64,000 nucleotides of DNA, from assembly GCF_000499845.2 (NCBI RefSeq), contig NC_023758.2:34570608-34634607 (forward strand), written 5' to 3'. The notes beneath the pieces are model-generated. The model did not search any database. It saw nothing but the letters and a program-made list of their open reading frames with translations, and was not told where the DNA came from. Positions 37,124 through 50,779 of the stretch are shown piece by piece. The translations under genes were made by a program, and so were the position numbers. Every line of letters starts with the position of its first letter. Positions within the stretch are counted from its first letter, which is position 1. Source of the stretch: Phaseolus vulgaris (taxonomy: Eukaryota; Streptophyta; Magnoliopsida; Fabales; Fabaceae).

Positions 37124-40100
37124 CTACTCACACTTGATGGACCTGTATATGTGACGAACAAAAAGCAGGGAGGCACGGAAACCTACACTACCAAGCATTA
37201 GGAAGAAACCATAGCAGATGCAGGCCATGTAACCGAAGAAGAACGAAGTTTGCATAAAACCAGACATATCTGATCGTGCGTAGTAGTAATACAAGCAATA
37301 GCCGTAGATGAACAAGCCAGTTGATCCACCGCAGAGGAAAGACCTGTGAAACACAGCAACATGTCATCAAGTTGAGAGTAAAATGAAGACTCAAGTTTAA
37401 ACAGTGCCTCTAGCTTAAAAATGTTGATGACATAATTAAAATAATAATTACTATTGGCTAAAAAACAAATCTGGCAAAAAAGGGAAAAAAACTGTTGTTG
37501 CAAGAAATGCCACAATACTCTACTTAATATTTTCTTAATTTTGGACCAAGAAAACAGTTTGTTTACACAAAGTTGAGACAAATTCATGCACTGATATTTC
37601 TTTCCTGCCAAATTTGAACAAAAATGTCTATATATGGGCCATGCTTTGCATTGCCAGTGCTCAGGTAACCCAGACCTTTTAAGATGATAGGCCAAAATTT
37701 AGAAAATTTTGGCCCTGGTCTCAAAACCTAGCCAGGCCATGAATGCAACAGATAATCAGTATGTTTTCCGGAAGAAAAATAGCAAACAAAATTGTTGAAA
37801 TATGGGTGAAATATTGCACATTTACTGTGCAAAAGACAGATTGATTTGTAGGAAATCCCTCCCTAAAATTAAGGATGTGGGATTAGGAGCTTATTTGGTA
37901 GAATTGCTCCTGATTTAGAGTCTTTATTTCTTGAAATTCATTTCCTTTCATTAGGATTTTTTTTTCCCCTTTAAATACTCATGTATTGTTTCTTTTTGAG
38001 ATCAAGAAAAGTAATTCTATAATTTGTTTATTACCTACACAATTTTTCAAATGTAATCAGAGCTCTAGTTTTTCCTCCAGCCCTGGTCTCTACTTTTAAC
38101 ACCTACGGCCTTCATTGCCACTTTCTCTTCAAGAGGGTGCAGCCTTAATTGTTGCAATTTAACGTAACAACTTTAGTGTAGTTTTCTCTTCTTTGTAAAA
38201 TCACCCATTAAACTACTGGTTGCTGATTTGCATCTTCATGATGTCTGATCCAAAATCAACAAAAGATTCCAGTTTTTCACAAAAGACTGGTGAACTCCAA
38301 GGCATTAGACCTTCATACAGGTTAAACAGGAAACCCTCCAAATCATGCTCTCGAGTAATGTTTCTTGTATGAGTGTCTCATATAGCACTAACTCTTGGAT
38401 TATGGATTAAGGAGCTACAGATCATATGACATACTCATCTCAACTCTTTTATTCTTACACCCCATCTCCAAGCAATGGGAAAATTATTGTTGCCAATGGC
38501 TCTTTAGCTACAGTTGATATGGAGATATTCATTTGTCCTCCAAACTTATTCTTAAAAATGTTCTACATGTCCCAAAACTTTTGACAAGTCTTATCTTCAT
38601 AAAAAATATAACATATAACCTCAATTGCTATGCAATGTTTTCCCCATCTTTGTGCATTTTTTCAAGAGCAGCACTCAAGGAGTAGGATTGGACTTCCTAA
38701 GGAAATAAATGAGCTCTACTACCTAGAACCATCTTAAGAATCCAAAGCTGACCAGCCCATGTCTCTTCTCAGTGTATCAAATAAAGACACTCTTTGGTTG
38801 TACTACTATCACTCAAGACATCCATCATTTTCTGTTTTGAAAATTATGTTTCCCCATTGATTTGATAATCTATATACCTCAAAATCGAATTGTGAGTCTT
38901 GTGAATTAGATAAAGACTTGTATGTCTTTTCCCATTAGCAATAATATGGGGACCATCTACTATACCTAATATCTTTGGGGCCTGTTGGTTTTTAACTTTT
39001 GTTGATGATTGTTTACTTGGCTCTATTTGCTTAATAAAAAATCTGATGTGAGCCCTGTTATTCCCATTTTTCATTCAATGATTCAAAATCAATTCAAGGT
39101 CAACATAAAAGATTTAGGTTTACAATGCTAAGGATTATTTCAACCAAACTGTGTAGTTATTTTCAATCCAAAGAGATCATCCTGGACTCTTCATATGTCT
39201 ATACTCCCTAACACAATGGAGTGGCAAAGAGGAAAAATAGGCACTTGCTCAACACCACTCGAGCACTTATCTTTCAAGGGAAAGTTTCAACAAATTATCA
39301 AGTAGAAATTGTTATCACTATTGCATATATGATAAATAGACTTCCCTCACATAGGTTAGAGAACAAAAGTTCACTTCAAACCCTAAACAATTTCTTCCCT
39401 CACTTCAGGATCTCAAATGGCCTCATTCCTAGAATATTTGGGTGCACAACTTTTGTACATATACACAACCAAAATAGAGACAAACTTTATCTCCAAGCTG
39501 TTAGATTAGATGTGTCTTTCTTGGTTATTTAGCAACTCATAAAGGTTACAAATGTCTTAACCCTTCTAAAAACCTGTATATCTCCCTTGATGTCACTCTA
39601 ACTAGGGAATTTTCATATCTTAGCAAAATTATATAACTGATTTGCTAGTAGGAACTGGAAAAATTGGGTGCAGACTATTATCAACTCCAAAGGATCCTAA
39701 TCACAAGTTATGTAAAGCTGAAGAGGAACCAATAGTAGACAAGATGTAACACTAGTCGAAAAATTAGTAAATTTGGCTCTGACACACACACACACACACC
39801 AGACATTGCTTATTCAGTGAGTGTTATCGGCCAATTCATGCATGAATCAAAAGAATCTCATCTTCAAGCTCCTTAAAGAATTTTACATTACTTGAAGGGC
39901 ACCCTTGGAAAGGGAATACTATTCAAAAGAAATGAAAGACCAACTCTTGAAGCCTACACTGATGCAGATTATGCAGGTTCTCTTGTTGATAGAAAATCAA
40001 TAACTGAATATTGTACTTTACTAAGTGGGAACTTAGTGACATGGAGAACCAAAAAACAAAATGTGGTGGCAAGAGCATCGGTAGAATCAGAATTCAGGTC

Positions 40101-43100
40101 CATTGCATTAGGTCTGTGAGTTATTATGGCTAAAAATTATCTTATATGACTTGAAGGTTAATTTGGAGGAACCCATGAAGCTCTCTTGTGTGTGATAATA
40201 AGTTATCAATAGACGTTGCACATAATCTCATTCAGCATGAAAGGACAAAAACATGTTAAAATGGACACTCATTAAGGAAAAATTAGAAAGTTAGTATGTC
40301 CGTCCAAGCAACAGGTGGCTGAAATGCTGACAAAAGGACTCAATACCAGACTTCCATAATCCCATAACCAAGTTGGATTGATGATATTGTTAGAGATCCC
40401 ATATCGACTATATATATATATATATATATAAGTGAGGACAATCCTCACTTACAAGCCGATTTTGCAAAATTGAGTTAGGCTTTAACTCATTTCTAATATG
40501 ATATTAGAGTTTATCCTAACGAGGTTTGTTGGACCTACTGTATTACCCACTACCGAGCCACTATCAAACTATCCACATGTATCTAGTTCCATGCTCAAGA
40601 TGTATATGTCTCAAAGTGAGTAGATGTGTTGGAGATTCCACATCAACTAGAAATAAGGTCAATTTACAGTATATAAGTGAGGACAATCCTCACCTTACAA
40701 GTCAATTTGTCTTGATTGAGTTAGGCTTTAACTCACTTTTGAGAGAGGTGTTGAAATATGGGTGTAAATATTGCACATTTACTATACAATATAGACGGTG
40801 AAATTCGTAAAATTAAGGGATTGAGATTAGGAGTTTATTTGATTGATTTGCACCTAATTTAGAGTCTTTATTTCAAGAGAATCATTTTCTCTATTTCAAG
40901 AGATTTATTTCCTTTTTCGTTTTTCCTTTAAATACCAACTTATTGTTTCTTTTTGAGATCAAGAAAAGTAATTCCATAATTATTGCTTACTACCTACACA
41001 TTTTTTCACAAAAATATTTTGTAGTTGCATTTGTATAGGATATTTATTTCCAGGCAACCATAGAAAAAGATTATCTTTATGAATTAGCAATATTAGTCCT
41101 AGAAAAGTTACATATTCTAAGGCACATTCCCTTCCATTATAGCATCAATCAAATCTTACCAATGCAATCCACTAGTTCTAATCAAAGTGGGAAAACTAAT
41201 GTTAGTATATTGCTATAGTGACCTGGGAGACACATGGACAAAGTGTCTGCTTGTTTGAGTAGACACAATAAGATGAAAGGGAAATAGGAAGTCAATGTGG
41301 AGATAATAAACTCTCGATACAAATGTGCTTTCCATATATTCAATCAAACAAGAAACCCTAAATCAATCCCACTACTTCCCACTTTAAGTTAACCCGAGTC
41401 ATTATACAATATTTATAGTCATTTTACAGAAAATTAACATTCCAAGTATCTATGGTAAGAATCTCAAAATCCCAAACTAAATTGCAGCCAGCTCATGAAT
41501 TAAACTACTGATTCTGAATGCATGATCGAAAAGGAGACTAGGGGAAAACAAGGACAGGCAGAAAAAGGAGAAGAGAAACTGGTAAATTAACTCAGACACA
41601 ACTGAGTTCAAATTCAAAGTAGAAGACCTTTTGTAAAGAGCCCAAAATATGACCATGTTACAAAATTAAAAGCATAATAACCAACATAAAAAAACTTACA
41701 AAGTTTAGACCTTAATAAAATCCTAAAGATATGTTCATAGGCTTATGAATGACATCACATGTCATCCACTCCTTGTTGGGTAACCATATCACCTATTTTC
41801 ACTAACTAAATATTATTTTTGAAGAGGGCCAATGAGAGAGAAGGGATGGTATTATGAACCAAGAATTGAAAAGAAAAAGAAAAGATCGATTTTATTGAAC
41901 AGTATGAAAAGAACAATGAATAGGAGAGAAATCTCCCCTCCAAGGGTTCTCCTTAAGAAAGGATTTTTCCTTTCTCAAAATGCCAACGCTCAATTTACAA
42001 TAACAACAAATCTGCCTCTCCTATCCTTCTTCCCTTATTTATATCTAACTAACCCTAACCCATTAATATTCTATCTATCTTAATAAACTTCTCCTTCTAC
42101 TTGTATTCTAACAGATGGGGATTTGAGATGGAAGGAAATGACACTCCCCTCCCAAATACCATTGTTAGCCCCAAATTTGAGGTGATGTAGAGAAAACCAA
42201 TCAGATAGATATACATTACTAACATTACATACATTAAAAATGTAACATGACAAAGTATTGCGTTATTTTCAAATATTATTTTTTGTAGAACCAGCATTGT
42301 CATGAACATATACTCTGGTAAGTGGGATGAAGGCCACTGGAACTTAAATATTAGAATATATTACAAATATCCGATAAATTATTGATTCTATATTAGAGTA
42401 ATTTAATGTATCTAAGATTATGAATTAGGATTAGTTTTCACAATTCCTTATTATCTCTTGGATCAGTATCCTTGTTTCGTTATATTAAATTATTAGTTTC
42501 TGTATATTTAATGATTAGTTTCCTTACTTAATAGGGATTACAATCTAATGTTAGTATAGATAAGTATCTCATTGCTTTATATTTTGTAACATGAATATAA
42601 AGTCTTAATCAATTTCAGAGTTATTATCAATTATCTCCTTTTGCTCCATCAATACTAGAAGGCTAAAACCCTACAATTTTGAACATGGTATTAGATTGGT
42701 ACCATCCTCCTCCATGACCTATATCACCACTACTCTTCTACTGCCACTGTCAGTTAAACGTTTTACAATCACGACCAAGCATGCCATCAATTGATACAAG
42801 CACCCAATGTCTAATGTCCAGGAAGTCCAATGCTTGCATAGACTAGATTTGGCATGTATCATACATTGCACTGCGCTTCTCTCCCTGCATGCATGTCCAG
42901 CAGCACATGACAGTGTATGGGGTCTCTGACTGCACCACTCTCTACAATACCAGTCACCTAAGCACTCTTTACCCGGATAAGGCCTCATCTGATCCAACTA
43001 ACCCCCAAAATCTATCTAACCAAACATTCTTGTGCATATGCAATCCTATTCCTAACCATTGGTATCTTGTCAGGCCCAGTCCTCTGTCTCTGTTCAGCAT

Positions 43101-46100
43101 TACAGATGCCTGTTTGGCTTTGCCATTGTTTTAGGTTCTGAATGCCTTTTATCCAATATAGCATTGATGGGGAGAAAGGTGGACTGTACCTAGCCCTGAT
43201 TTCAATCCCAAACATGATTTGGCCGTGCTGGTCTCCAATCTCAGACACTAGCCCAGTCAATGTCCAATCTCAAATGCTTTAGCCTTGTCTCAATTACCCA
43301 CTCCAAACTCATCTCTATTCCAAACCATCCAATGTATCATAACAACTTTCTCTTTGTACTACTGACTTTTTTGTGGTGACTTGCTTTCACCAATTAGTCA
43401 TACTGTGATGAATTGAATGTGTATCATACTAACTTCCTGTTGAGGATCATATTGATGGTGATTTATCCTGACTCATTGATGACTCATTCCAATGATGAAT
43501 TCTCCTTAGTTGTGAATGATGCAGACCAAACCAATCAACCTCAGTTTGAATTTAAATTTTGTGTCCTAAGTTTTATTATGGTTTCAAGCTTCAAACTTCT
43601 GTTTTGGATTAATTTGGAGAAGCATTACTTCATGCTTTGTAATTTGTCAACCAAGGACCATGCCAACAAAATCCCTTCCTCCTTGGTCTTGCAGCTTCAG
43701 ACCAGTTTGCTGACTTTGAATACCTTTACCTTTAGCAGTACTCAGCTCTCTGACATCTCCAGCATCCCTGAGTTTCCTATCCAACCATGTCTTGCATAAT
43801 ATGTGCTTGCATATTTATTTTAATACATCAAGGTTTAGTGTGTATAAAGCGGCTGTAAAAATTATAAAAAAAAGATCTAACAATATTTCAGTTGTATCTT
43901 ATAATATCTTAAATTATCTCTAAGGATTAGTTTCCCTATTTCCTTACTATATATACATTAGGATTGGTTTTCATATTTTTTTGTTATTGCTTGATTAGTT
44001 TCCTACACGACCTCATCTTTCATGGATAGGTTCCATATTTAATTAGAACAATGATCAATATTAGTATAAGGGAGGGCTTGTGCTCTATGTTTTTCACCAA
44101 ATCATATACCAAACCTATATCAATTTTAGAATATCCAATCTCCATTCTCTCCTTTTCCTACCACAATAACTAAAATCCTATGAAACCCTATGATATTAAC
44201 AACAAATTGTGTGATAGATTCAATTAGCCTTTACATATGTATCTCAACATTTAAGAGGAGTAAACTTAATCAGACCAAAAAAAGTGATAAGTGGATAAAA
44301 GAGCAGAGAAAAATGTACAACTTTTCCATAATAGCAAGTGTAATTTAAATTTTCTATTAACAATTTTTAAATATTTTATTGGAAAATATGTGTGAATAGA
44401 GTAAAGAATTTATTTGAGATTTTGTGGACACGATAGTGAGGATAGAAAACTCATTTCTTGTTACTATATTAGTAGTACATGCCTAAAACTTTATTTTAAA
44501 ATCCCCCCTCTTTTCCTAGCCATTGACTGTATCCTTTAAACCAAGACCTATACGAAAAACTAGCTTGATTACTGATATAAGCATAGACAACATTATTTCT
44601 AGTGAAATACATATTACACACTCAATTTTAAAACAACTATAAAAGATAGCAATAGGATAAGTTACACACCTCCACCACCATTCATGATCCTCCGCAGCAA
44701 GTTGGAAGTATGTCAGAGCCACAGTGATGAAAGCAGTGACAATCAACAGAATAATAAAAACGATGAATAGTATGCTGTAGATGGTATAAATTCTGTGGCC
44801 CCATACACTTGCAAAAATGTAGTACAGCTCTATGTAGATGGCACTAAATGGGAGAAATCCTGCCATTGCCATCTGGGGAAGGGTACTCCTGTACCAAGGC
44901 AGTGGTGGAATTTCTCGGGGATATTTTGTAGTGCGGACAGGTGCTTGGAACTCAGATTTGCTATTTTTACCTGCAATACCACCCAACACAAGCAGTGGTG
45001 AAGTTACCAATGTCCATATTAGGACTATCACCAAAATTGTGCCAAATGGCAGGGCAGCAGTTGCACTATAAACAATTGCAACTGTGTTAAGGAAGCAGAA
45101 CATAAGGAAAAGGGGCCCACAAAAGAGGCATCCTGTGAGCAATAAGTTCCTAACCTGCCAACAAGAAAATAAATGTATAAATCATTTAATTTCATTTCAT
45201 AAAAATTATACAAATTAATACAGTAAAACCATTAACAACAATCAAAGCAAGGAGTTCATATGTACCCAATTAGACCCTTCAAGTTGAATGTAGAAGGAAG
45301 TAGCAGTGTAGCCCGCAATGCCAGATGTGAGAGCATATATGACCACCAGTGCAGTAAATAAAGCACCTCGGTTATATGGATAAAACACACCAACCAGTGC
45401 TAGCATAAAAATGAAGATTGTACTGCACAAGCATAAATAAACAGAGAATGACTTCCATTGGTGTGTATAACATAGAAAATGAAAAGAGGATTAAAAAGAA
45501 TTCAAAAACTTCAACACAGAAAGGAGAAATAGCCTGATAAGATCCTTACAGTGTGAATAACTGAGTACCAGAACCAAGGGATGCTGCAAACAAAGATTTA
45601 TGCTTTGGAAACCGAAAAACATCACCATGAATGTATTTCCACCCTGTCTCGTCTTGATCATCAGCAGCTTCCTCATCTTGAGCGTATCTGGAGAAAATTA
45701 CAGCAGATAAAAACAGGAAACAAAGAGGGTGAGGGACGAAATGTTATAGGTAAACAAGATGAAAATCTGACGACAGATGGGTAAGCAAGTCGTACTTCAT
45801 AAAGTCATTCTTCAATACACGCATGAGAATGGTTGCCAGAAAACCAGTCAAAAGAAGCACTGTTACACAGGAGTTTATGATCGAGAACCAGTGAATCTCT
45901 AAGTGATGAGGCAAAGAAGAAGATTGAGAGTACTTTTCCATTCTCTTCTCGAAAGGAGTATCAGTTTCCTTCCATTTTGCTGTGTACCTAAAATCAACAT
46001 CAACCTCTTTATCCTCAGTCAGATCCACCACAGAATTAGGATCCATCCGGGCACTGATCTCAACCACTCGATCCTTGTTGTACAGAATATCAAACTGAAT

Positions 46101-47165
46101 GTGCTTGTAAAGAAAATACTTGTACTCGCTAGGATCAGTTTTCCCTTCCTTATCAACCGTCCCAATAAATCCCCAGATTGGCAAGTCATCATAATACATC
46201 TGGAAATAATAGTCCTTCTTAACTGCTTCTCGAAACTGAGCAACTTCCTGCTTTTTGAGCTTCCGACTGCATACAAGCTTAGCGTCTTTCTCTGTTCGGA
46301 AATCAAGTTCATAAGGAGTACTAACAAGCCGATCGCCATTCAACACCTCACCAAGAGCTTCGGTCTTTTCTTTCTCGTTACCTGACATTTAAATGTATTC
46401 ATTCTTCCGATTGCACATATTAAGAACCCATAAAAGTATACAAAATACATTAAACATAGCTACATACAAACTCCCATTTATTTTGTCCAGATGGTTCAAT
46501 TCAACAACTACATAACCTAACCAAGAACACAATACACTAATAGCAGGAAAAAAGCAATCCAGTATGATCTCCCTTTCTAAAACTGAAACACTAAAACTAA
46601 ACTAAAAAATCACACGTTAAAACTCCATCATGAGTCATCACAGTTGTATTAAAAATTGGATGAATAGCTTTGACTAAATCAAATAACAAAGTGTCAATTA
46701 AGGAAGAAATAAATAACAAAAGCTGAAAAACAAAATAAATTCAGATAGTTAGTTACCTGTTACACAGAATGGCAGGTCAAAGTACCGATAAGTTTCACTG
46801 AAACCAGCCAAATATGAGAAATCAGAACAATAAGATGACAACCTCGTATCACACTACGTTGCAATCGAACATAACAAAGCATGAAATTGAAAAGAAGATC
46901 AGATTTTGACGACGACCCAGAATCTTAAAGGGTGGAAAGAAAGTGCTGGAGGAGGAAGGGGTTGATGGGGTTGGTTTAGAAATGGGATCGAGCGAAAGAA
47001 GTAATGAACGAACCTTGGGTTGTGAAAGGGACCAACTTTGTTGGCGTAAAGAGGAACGTGGTCTCCTTCCTTGTAACGGTGATCGGAGGCATCGGATCTG
47101 ACGAGGATTGTTCCCTGCAAAGAGATCAGAATCGCGAGAACCAAAGCCAACCCGCTCCTTCCCAT
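37124..47165 (-). CDS. Transmembrane 9 superfamily (EMP70/TMN) protein
   Basis: Seven exons: 47165-47014, 46797-46757, 46381-45796, 45687-45550, 45422-45266, 45154-44670 and 37343-37124. They sum to 1779 bp, exactly 593 codons including the stop, with GT-AG borders and matching phases. The 592-residue product has a signal peptide (about 1-24) and a lumenal EMP70 domain with YANKVGPFHNPSETYRYFDL and LPFC. Nine transmembrane segments follow, the first near residues 230-255 (IHWFSIINS...). It ends HIYRSIKCE, where the KxE-type tail is the Golgi-retention signal known from plant TMN1. Length and N-terminus match the short TMN2/3/4 group better than the longer TMN members. These proteins act in Golgi/endosomal membrane trafficking, in cargo-sorting roles not fully defined. 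The final exon lies 7.3 kb from exon 6. I find the expected protein otherwise complete, so the gene could be functional if that intron is spliced. Confidence 0.93.
38051..40380 (+). pseudogene. Remnant copia gag-pol
   Basis: After the leader, a frame starts MSDPKSTKDS near 38240, then breaks. Protease sequence (GATDHMTYSSQL, about 38410) and ANGSLATV follow, and GAG-pre-integrase (LWLYYYHSRHPSFSVLKIM, about 38790). The integrase is best preserved at 39221-39532 (AKRKNRHLLNTTRALIFQGK... AYMINRLPSH... FGCTTFVH). Most of RT is gone. The RT end (AYSVSVIGQFMHES, about 39805) joins RNase H at 39892-40119 (EAYTDADYAGSLVDRKS... WRTKKQNVVARASVESEF). Stops and frameshifts throughout. An (AC)n run lies at 39781-39799. 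Confidence 0.82.
40388..40748 (+). mobile_element. TRIM retrotransposon with both LTRs
   Basis: LTR 1 (40388-40497) begins TGTTAGAGATCCCATATCGA. LTR 2 (40627 to about 40745) begins TGTTGGAGATTCCACATCAA. Both contain AAGTGAGGACAATCCTCAC and end near GAGTTAGGCTTTAACTCA. The 130-bp interior starts TATGATATTAGAGT, a decayed TGGTATCAGAGC primer site, and holds no coding sequence. LTR 1 has gained a (TA)n run (40409-40430). The element ends exactly where the copia 3' LTR begins. No target duplication was identified. Confidence 0.82.
42346..44200 (+). mobile_element. Diverged LTR-flanked non-autonomous element
   Basis: A region near 42346-42680 ends CTAAAACCCTACA and is followed by ATGGTATTAGATTGG, a decayed primer site. 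A related region near 43880-44200 shares AGGATTAGTTTTC, TTAGTATA, a TATCAATTTNAGA block, TCTCCTTTT and TAAAATCCTATGAAACCCTA. These look like two old LTRs around a 1.1-kb interior. The interior has a 128-codon frame (43413-43799) without a recognised domain. Boundaries are approximate. It lies in the TMN intron, antisense to the gene. Confidence 0.5.
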
Positions 47166-48956
47166 TGCTCTTGATCTGCACTCACAATCAGATCAGATAG
47201 ATGGATAGAGAAACAAATAAGGACAACCAGCAACCAATTTATTCACTACAATTTTCACGCAAATTACCACATTTATTTATTTTAAGAAAAAACAATGTTT
47301 CTACTTTTTCTTTTTCTTTTCCCACTATTCAAAATTAATTTTCTCCCTTTTATATTCAAGACTCTATGCATTATATCCTCCTAGATAACTATTATTTAAT
47401 CTCAAATCATTATCAAAAAGTAATTTCAATACATATTTTCTTGTGGAAAATTCAACTTATTTAATAATATTAGTTTCAAAATTTTAAATTTTAAAGTTCT
47501 AAATATTAACAAGGTTTAAATATGTTTATAGTGTGTGAATTTAATATAATTATTGCTTTACTCTTTAAAAACATACGTAGAAAATTAGTTTTCCAAAAAA
47601 ATCTATTTTTATGCCCCTAGAAAAATCTATTCCAAAGTGATGGTCTTTTTCTACTTACTCGATTAAAATTGTAGTAAATAGAGAACATTCAGGTGTGATT
47701 AACGAATTAATTTGTAAAATAAAGCATGTATCATTCGATATATCATTTTTTTAATTTTATAAATTCTTATTAAATCTTTATTGTTGATGAGAAAAGATAC
47801 ACAAGTTTGTTTCTTTTGATTAATAAAGTTAGTTAGGTGAGTGAGAGAGTGCGAAAATTATGTTTTCTATTTGCCCAGTGGACAATTAGTTCTGTTTCCT
47901 CTAAGAAATGAAAATTATTCATTAATCACAAGTGATGTTTGGTTTTCCAAATAAGATCATTTCAAATGAAGGTTCTTAGATTTGTGTTCTTAAGTTATGA
48001 ACTTGTTTTCATTTTATTTTTTATTTAATTATCTTATTCGTTTTTACATTTGGTCAATATTCAATTTAGTATTATAATTTTTTTTAAAATTAAATTAATT
48101 AAATCTTTATTTTTTTCCAAAGTGAATATTTATTTTAAATATTGAAACGAATAAGATAATTAAATTTTTATTTTTTCCTTCTAAGGACAAAAGTGGAGGG
48201 AGCCAACATAAATATTTGAAATGAATAAATAAAAATTGAACTCACCTGCAGAGTAGCATTATAAAATGGGATAAAAAGGGGCACGTTTTGCTGAATTGGT
48301 GATTGGGTGATAACAACAGTGTGAAGTCACCTTTTATGAATGGTTCAAAAGAAAGTCACTTTCCATGCTCAGAATAAAGAGAAATTTTTTTATTAACAGA
48401 AACGAATGAAGTTTCAATTTCTTTTTAGAGTTTCTTGTTAGTTAAATTGACTGTAAAAGGGAGAAGGATTATAGCATCATTTTACTCTTAACTAAAATAA
48501 TTTTGGTGTTTCCTCTATTGGTAATATAAATAAGTGTGAATTAGAAGCTAGAAATGGAAAAGATCAAGAATATATCAACACAAATGCAAACAAAATAAGA
48601 TTGTAAAACACAAAAGAAAAAATGAATAGATAAACTTAATACTGTATTTATCAATTAACTAAGTTTGAAAAAATGACTTTAAAGAATTGAATAAAAGATG
48701 GGATTCTTGATAAAAGGCAATGATAATCAAGTAGATTCTACATCTAATATCAATCAACTCAATCATTAAATACTTTAAATAATTCATTAGTAGTAATAAT
48801 AATCAAATACTCTTAATTTTAATTGATTTAACTATAAAGAAAATGAAAATATGTGTAAAATCATTCATTCAAAATGCATAAACAAATCAACATTATGTCC
48901 TAAATATATATATATATGACACAAATTACACAATTTTCATTAAGGATGCATAGATA
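47166..48956. other. TMN gene upstream region
   Basis: The first few hundred bases upstream of the ATG should hold the 5' UTR and promoter, but no convincing TATA box or conserved element could be fixed. Otherwise AT-rich without a gene. Confidence 0.45.
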
Positions 48957-49140
48957 CACTACAAAAAAAATCATTAAATAGAAATTAATTTTAAAGACAA
49001 AAAATAATCAGTTACTATAGTAACTAAATTAGAAACCATTTTAGAGACTAAAAAATTTGTTGGTTTCTAAATTAGTTTCTATTATTGTTAAATAATTTTT
49101 AAGTTAGTATCAAATTAGCTACCAAGATTTTTGCTACCAA
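48957..49140. mobile_element. MITE copy, left arm only
   Basis: Starts CACTACAAAAAAAATCATTA and follows the left arm of the palindromic family to CTACCAAATT. The right arm and terminus are absent. Confidence 0.68.
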
Positions 49141-50540
49141 ATTCAGTCAATCAGTATTCAAAACTTACCTGCAAGCAATAAGGGTTAGAAATATTAGTAA
49201 AGATAAAACGAAGGGTTGAGATTATTATACAGAACATTAAGATAAACAATTATAAAACAATAAAGAAAACACATTAACTCTCAAGTTCATTCAACAACAA
49301 ATTCGTTGTTGATTATCTTAAGAATTTTCACTTTTTCATTTCTCACACAAACATCAAACTTAATCAAATAACCATTGATCAAATTTAACAAAATCTTATC
49401 AACAAATCAAGCGTCTACTTACTTATTCAATATCTCACTCATCTCCAAACGTCTACTTGTGAGATGTTTTTCTTCTACTCTTGAACTAAGTGAACAAAAG
49501 ATTGATTAAAACTAAGTGAAATAACCAAGAACTCCAATTAAAGAAACAAAATGAATTCTCAACAAGTGTTTAAACATAATTCCTTAACAAACACCATAAT
49601 TAAAAAAATCATACCTTTTAACACAAACTGCTATAGAGAATTTAATAAAAAAAACTTTAATGAATAGAAATTTCATAATTCATTTCAAAATCACAAGATA
49701 ATCAACTCAAAGGAGCTTAGCCTTTCATGTGGAGAAAAACTAAAAAGATTACAAAGAAGAAAATAAGGAAATTAAGAAAACGCAATGCTTTGTTTTTCGA
49801 ATGTTGTTGTGAAGCTTTTTGTCCTTGAAGTTTGTATCTTTTATAGGTTTTTCTACTCTAAGGATCTCGAAAATATATTTTATCTTATATATTGTTTACA
49901 ATTTTCTTAATTTTCAACTTTCTAAAAAATTTAGTTTTTGTTTCTAGTTTTATCATGATTTTGTTACTTCATTGATTTTATAGATAATTTACTTCCAATT
50001 ATGTTTTTGGAATATTGTAGATTTCATAACTCACAACCCTATATGTCACATCTCATACCATAGGAAATGGATGGAAGAGAACTACTCACTTAAGGAGAAA
50101 ACTAATTGGTAGAGCTTGAAGAGAATGATGAGAAGAAGTGATGAAGAAGCAAGGAAAGAGGGAAGAAAGAAGTATCTCTTAATTCCTTGTGTCTTAGGTA
50201 ATAAAGGAACCTTTTATGTCTTAATTTTGAGCTTTGGTTTGTGCAAAAAAATACCAAAAGAATATGACTTAGGGCTAGTTATATTCAATTGAAAAGGGCA
50301 AATTTGTTTAGCATATTATGAAAAATTGCATTATCATAACCTTAAATCCCCTCAGAGCAACCTCACTTCACAAATAGAATTCACTCCCAAGAGAAAGGAT
50401 GAAGAAAAGCATTCAGTATGGAGAAACTCGATGAACACATCCCCAATATGGTAAAAAAAAGCTTTTAATAAGAAAAATTCATTGAATGCATGCCCTATAC
50501 GTTGGGCATATTAGCTCTAGAGACATTTTTAGTGTAGGGT
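49141..50540. other. No gene recognised
   Basis: AT-rich with short chance frames. The part after 50040 may be leader sequence of the copia remnant that follows, but I could not show it. Confidence 0.4.
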
Positions 50541-50554
50541 TGGAAATGTGAGCC

Positions 50555-50614
50555 AATATGAAAATGATTGAGTCAATCTGAAAATGATTGAATCAATCTG
50601 AAAATGACTAAGCC
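50555..50614. repeat. 20-bp unit repeated three times
   Basis: Three consecutive AATCTGAAAATGATTGARTC-like units with few differences, just upstream of the copia protease remnant. Confidence 0.75.
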
Positions 50615-50779
50615 AATTTGGTCTATGCTGAGTAGATTTTGCCTAAGTTGAGTGAATTTGACTTTATAACTTAAAAAGTAAAAAACATGTTAATAAGAAT
50701 GTTATGGTTGTTTTCCATCATTGGGGTAGGTATGGACACTACAATGTGAGATGAAAGCACTAGAAGCAATATGTTATAT

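Larger units (their letters stand above)
37793..41010 (+). mobile_element. Ty1-copia element, complete ends, 5-bp TSD, internally deleted
   Basis: The LTRs (37793 to about 38050 and 40749-41010) both begin TGTTGAAATATGGGTG and share TTCTTTTTGAGATCAAGAAA and a CTACACA end. AAAAT flanks the element on both sides (37788-37792 and 41011-41015). A primer site (TGTAATCAGAGCTC, from 38052) follows the 5' LTR. The interior is about 2.3 kb instead of over 4 kb, with gag and the RT core largely missing. A TRIM abuts the 3' LTR. Confidence 0.87.
37344..44669 (-). other. 7.3-kb terminal intron of the TMN gene, filled with retroelements
   Basis: The donor follows GGTGGAG|GTGTGTAAC at 44669 and the acceptor is TTTCACAG| at 37344. 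Between them are a copia element (37793-41010) with a TRIM at its 3' LTR (40388-40748) and a second LTR-flanked element (about 42346-44200). All lie on the plus strand, antisense to the gene. The stretch 41011-42345 holds no recognised feature. Confidence 0.85.

Noticed and set aside
45903..46385. 160-codon plus-strand frame
   Set aside because: Shadow of the TMN exon 3 coding strand; the minus-strand frame encodes a clear EMP70 domain.
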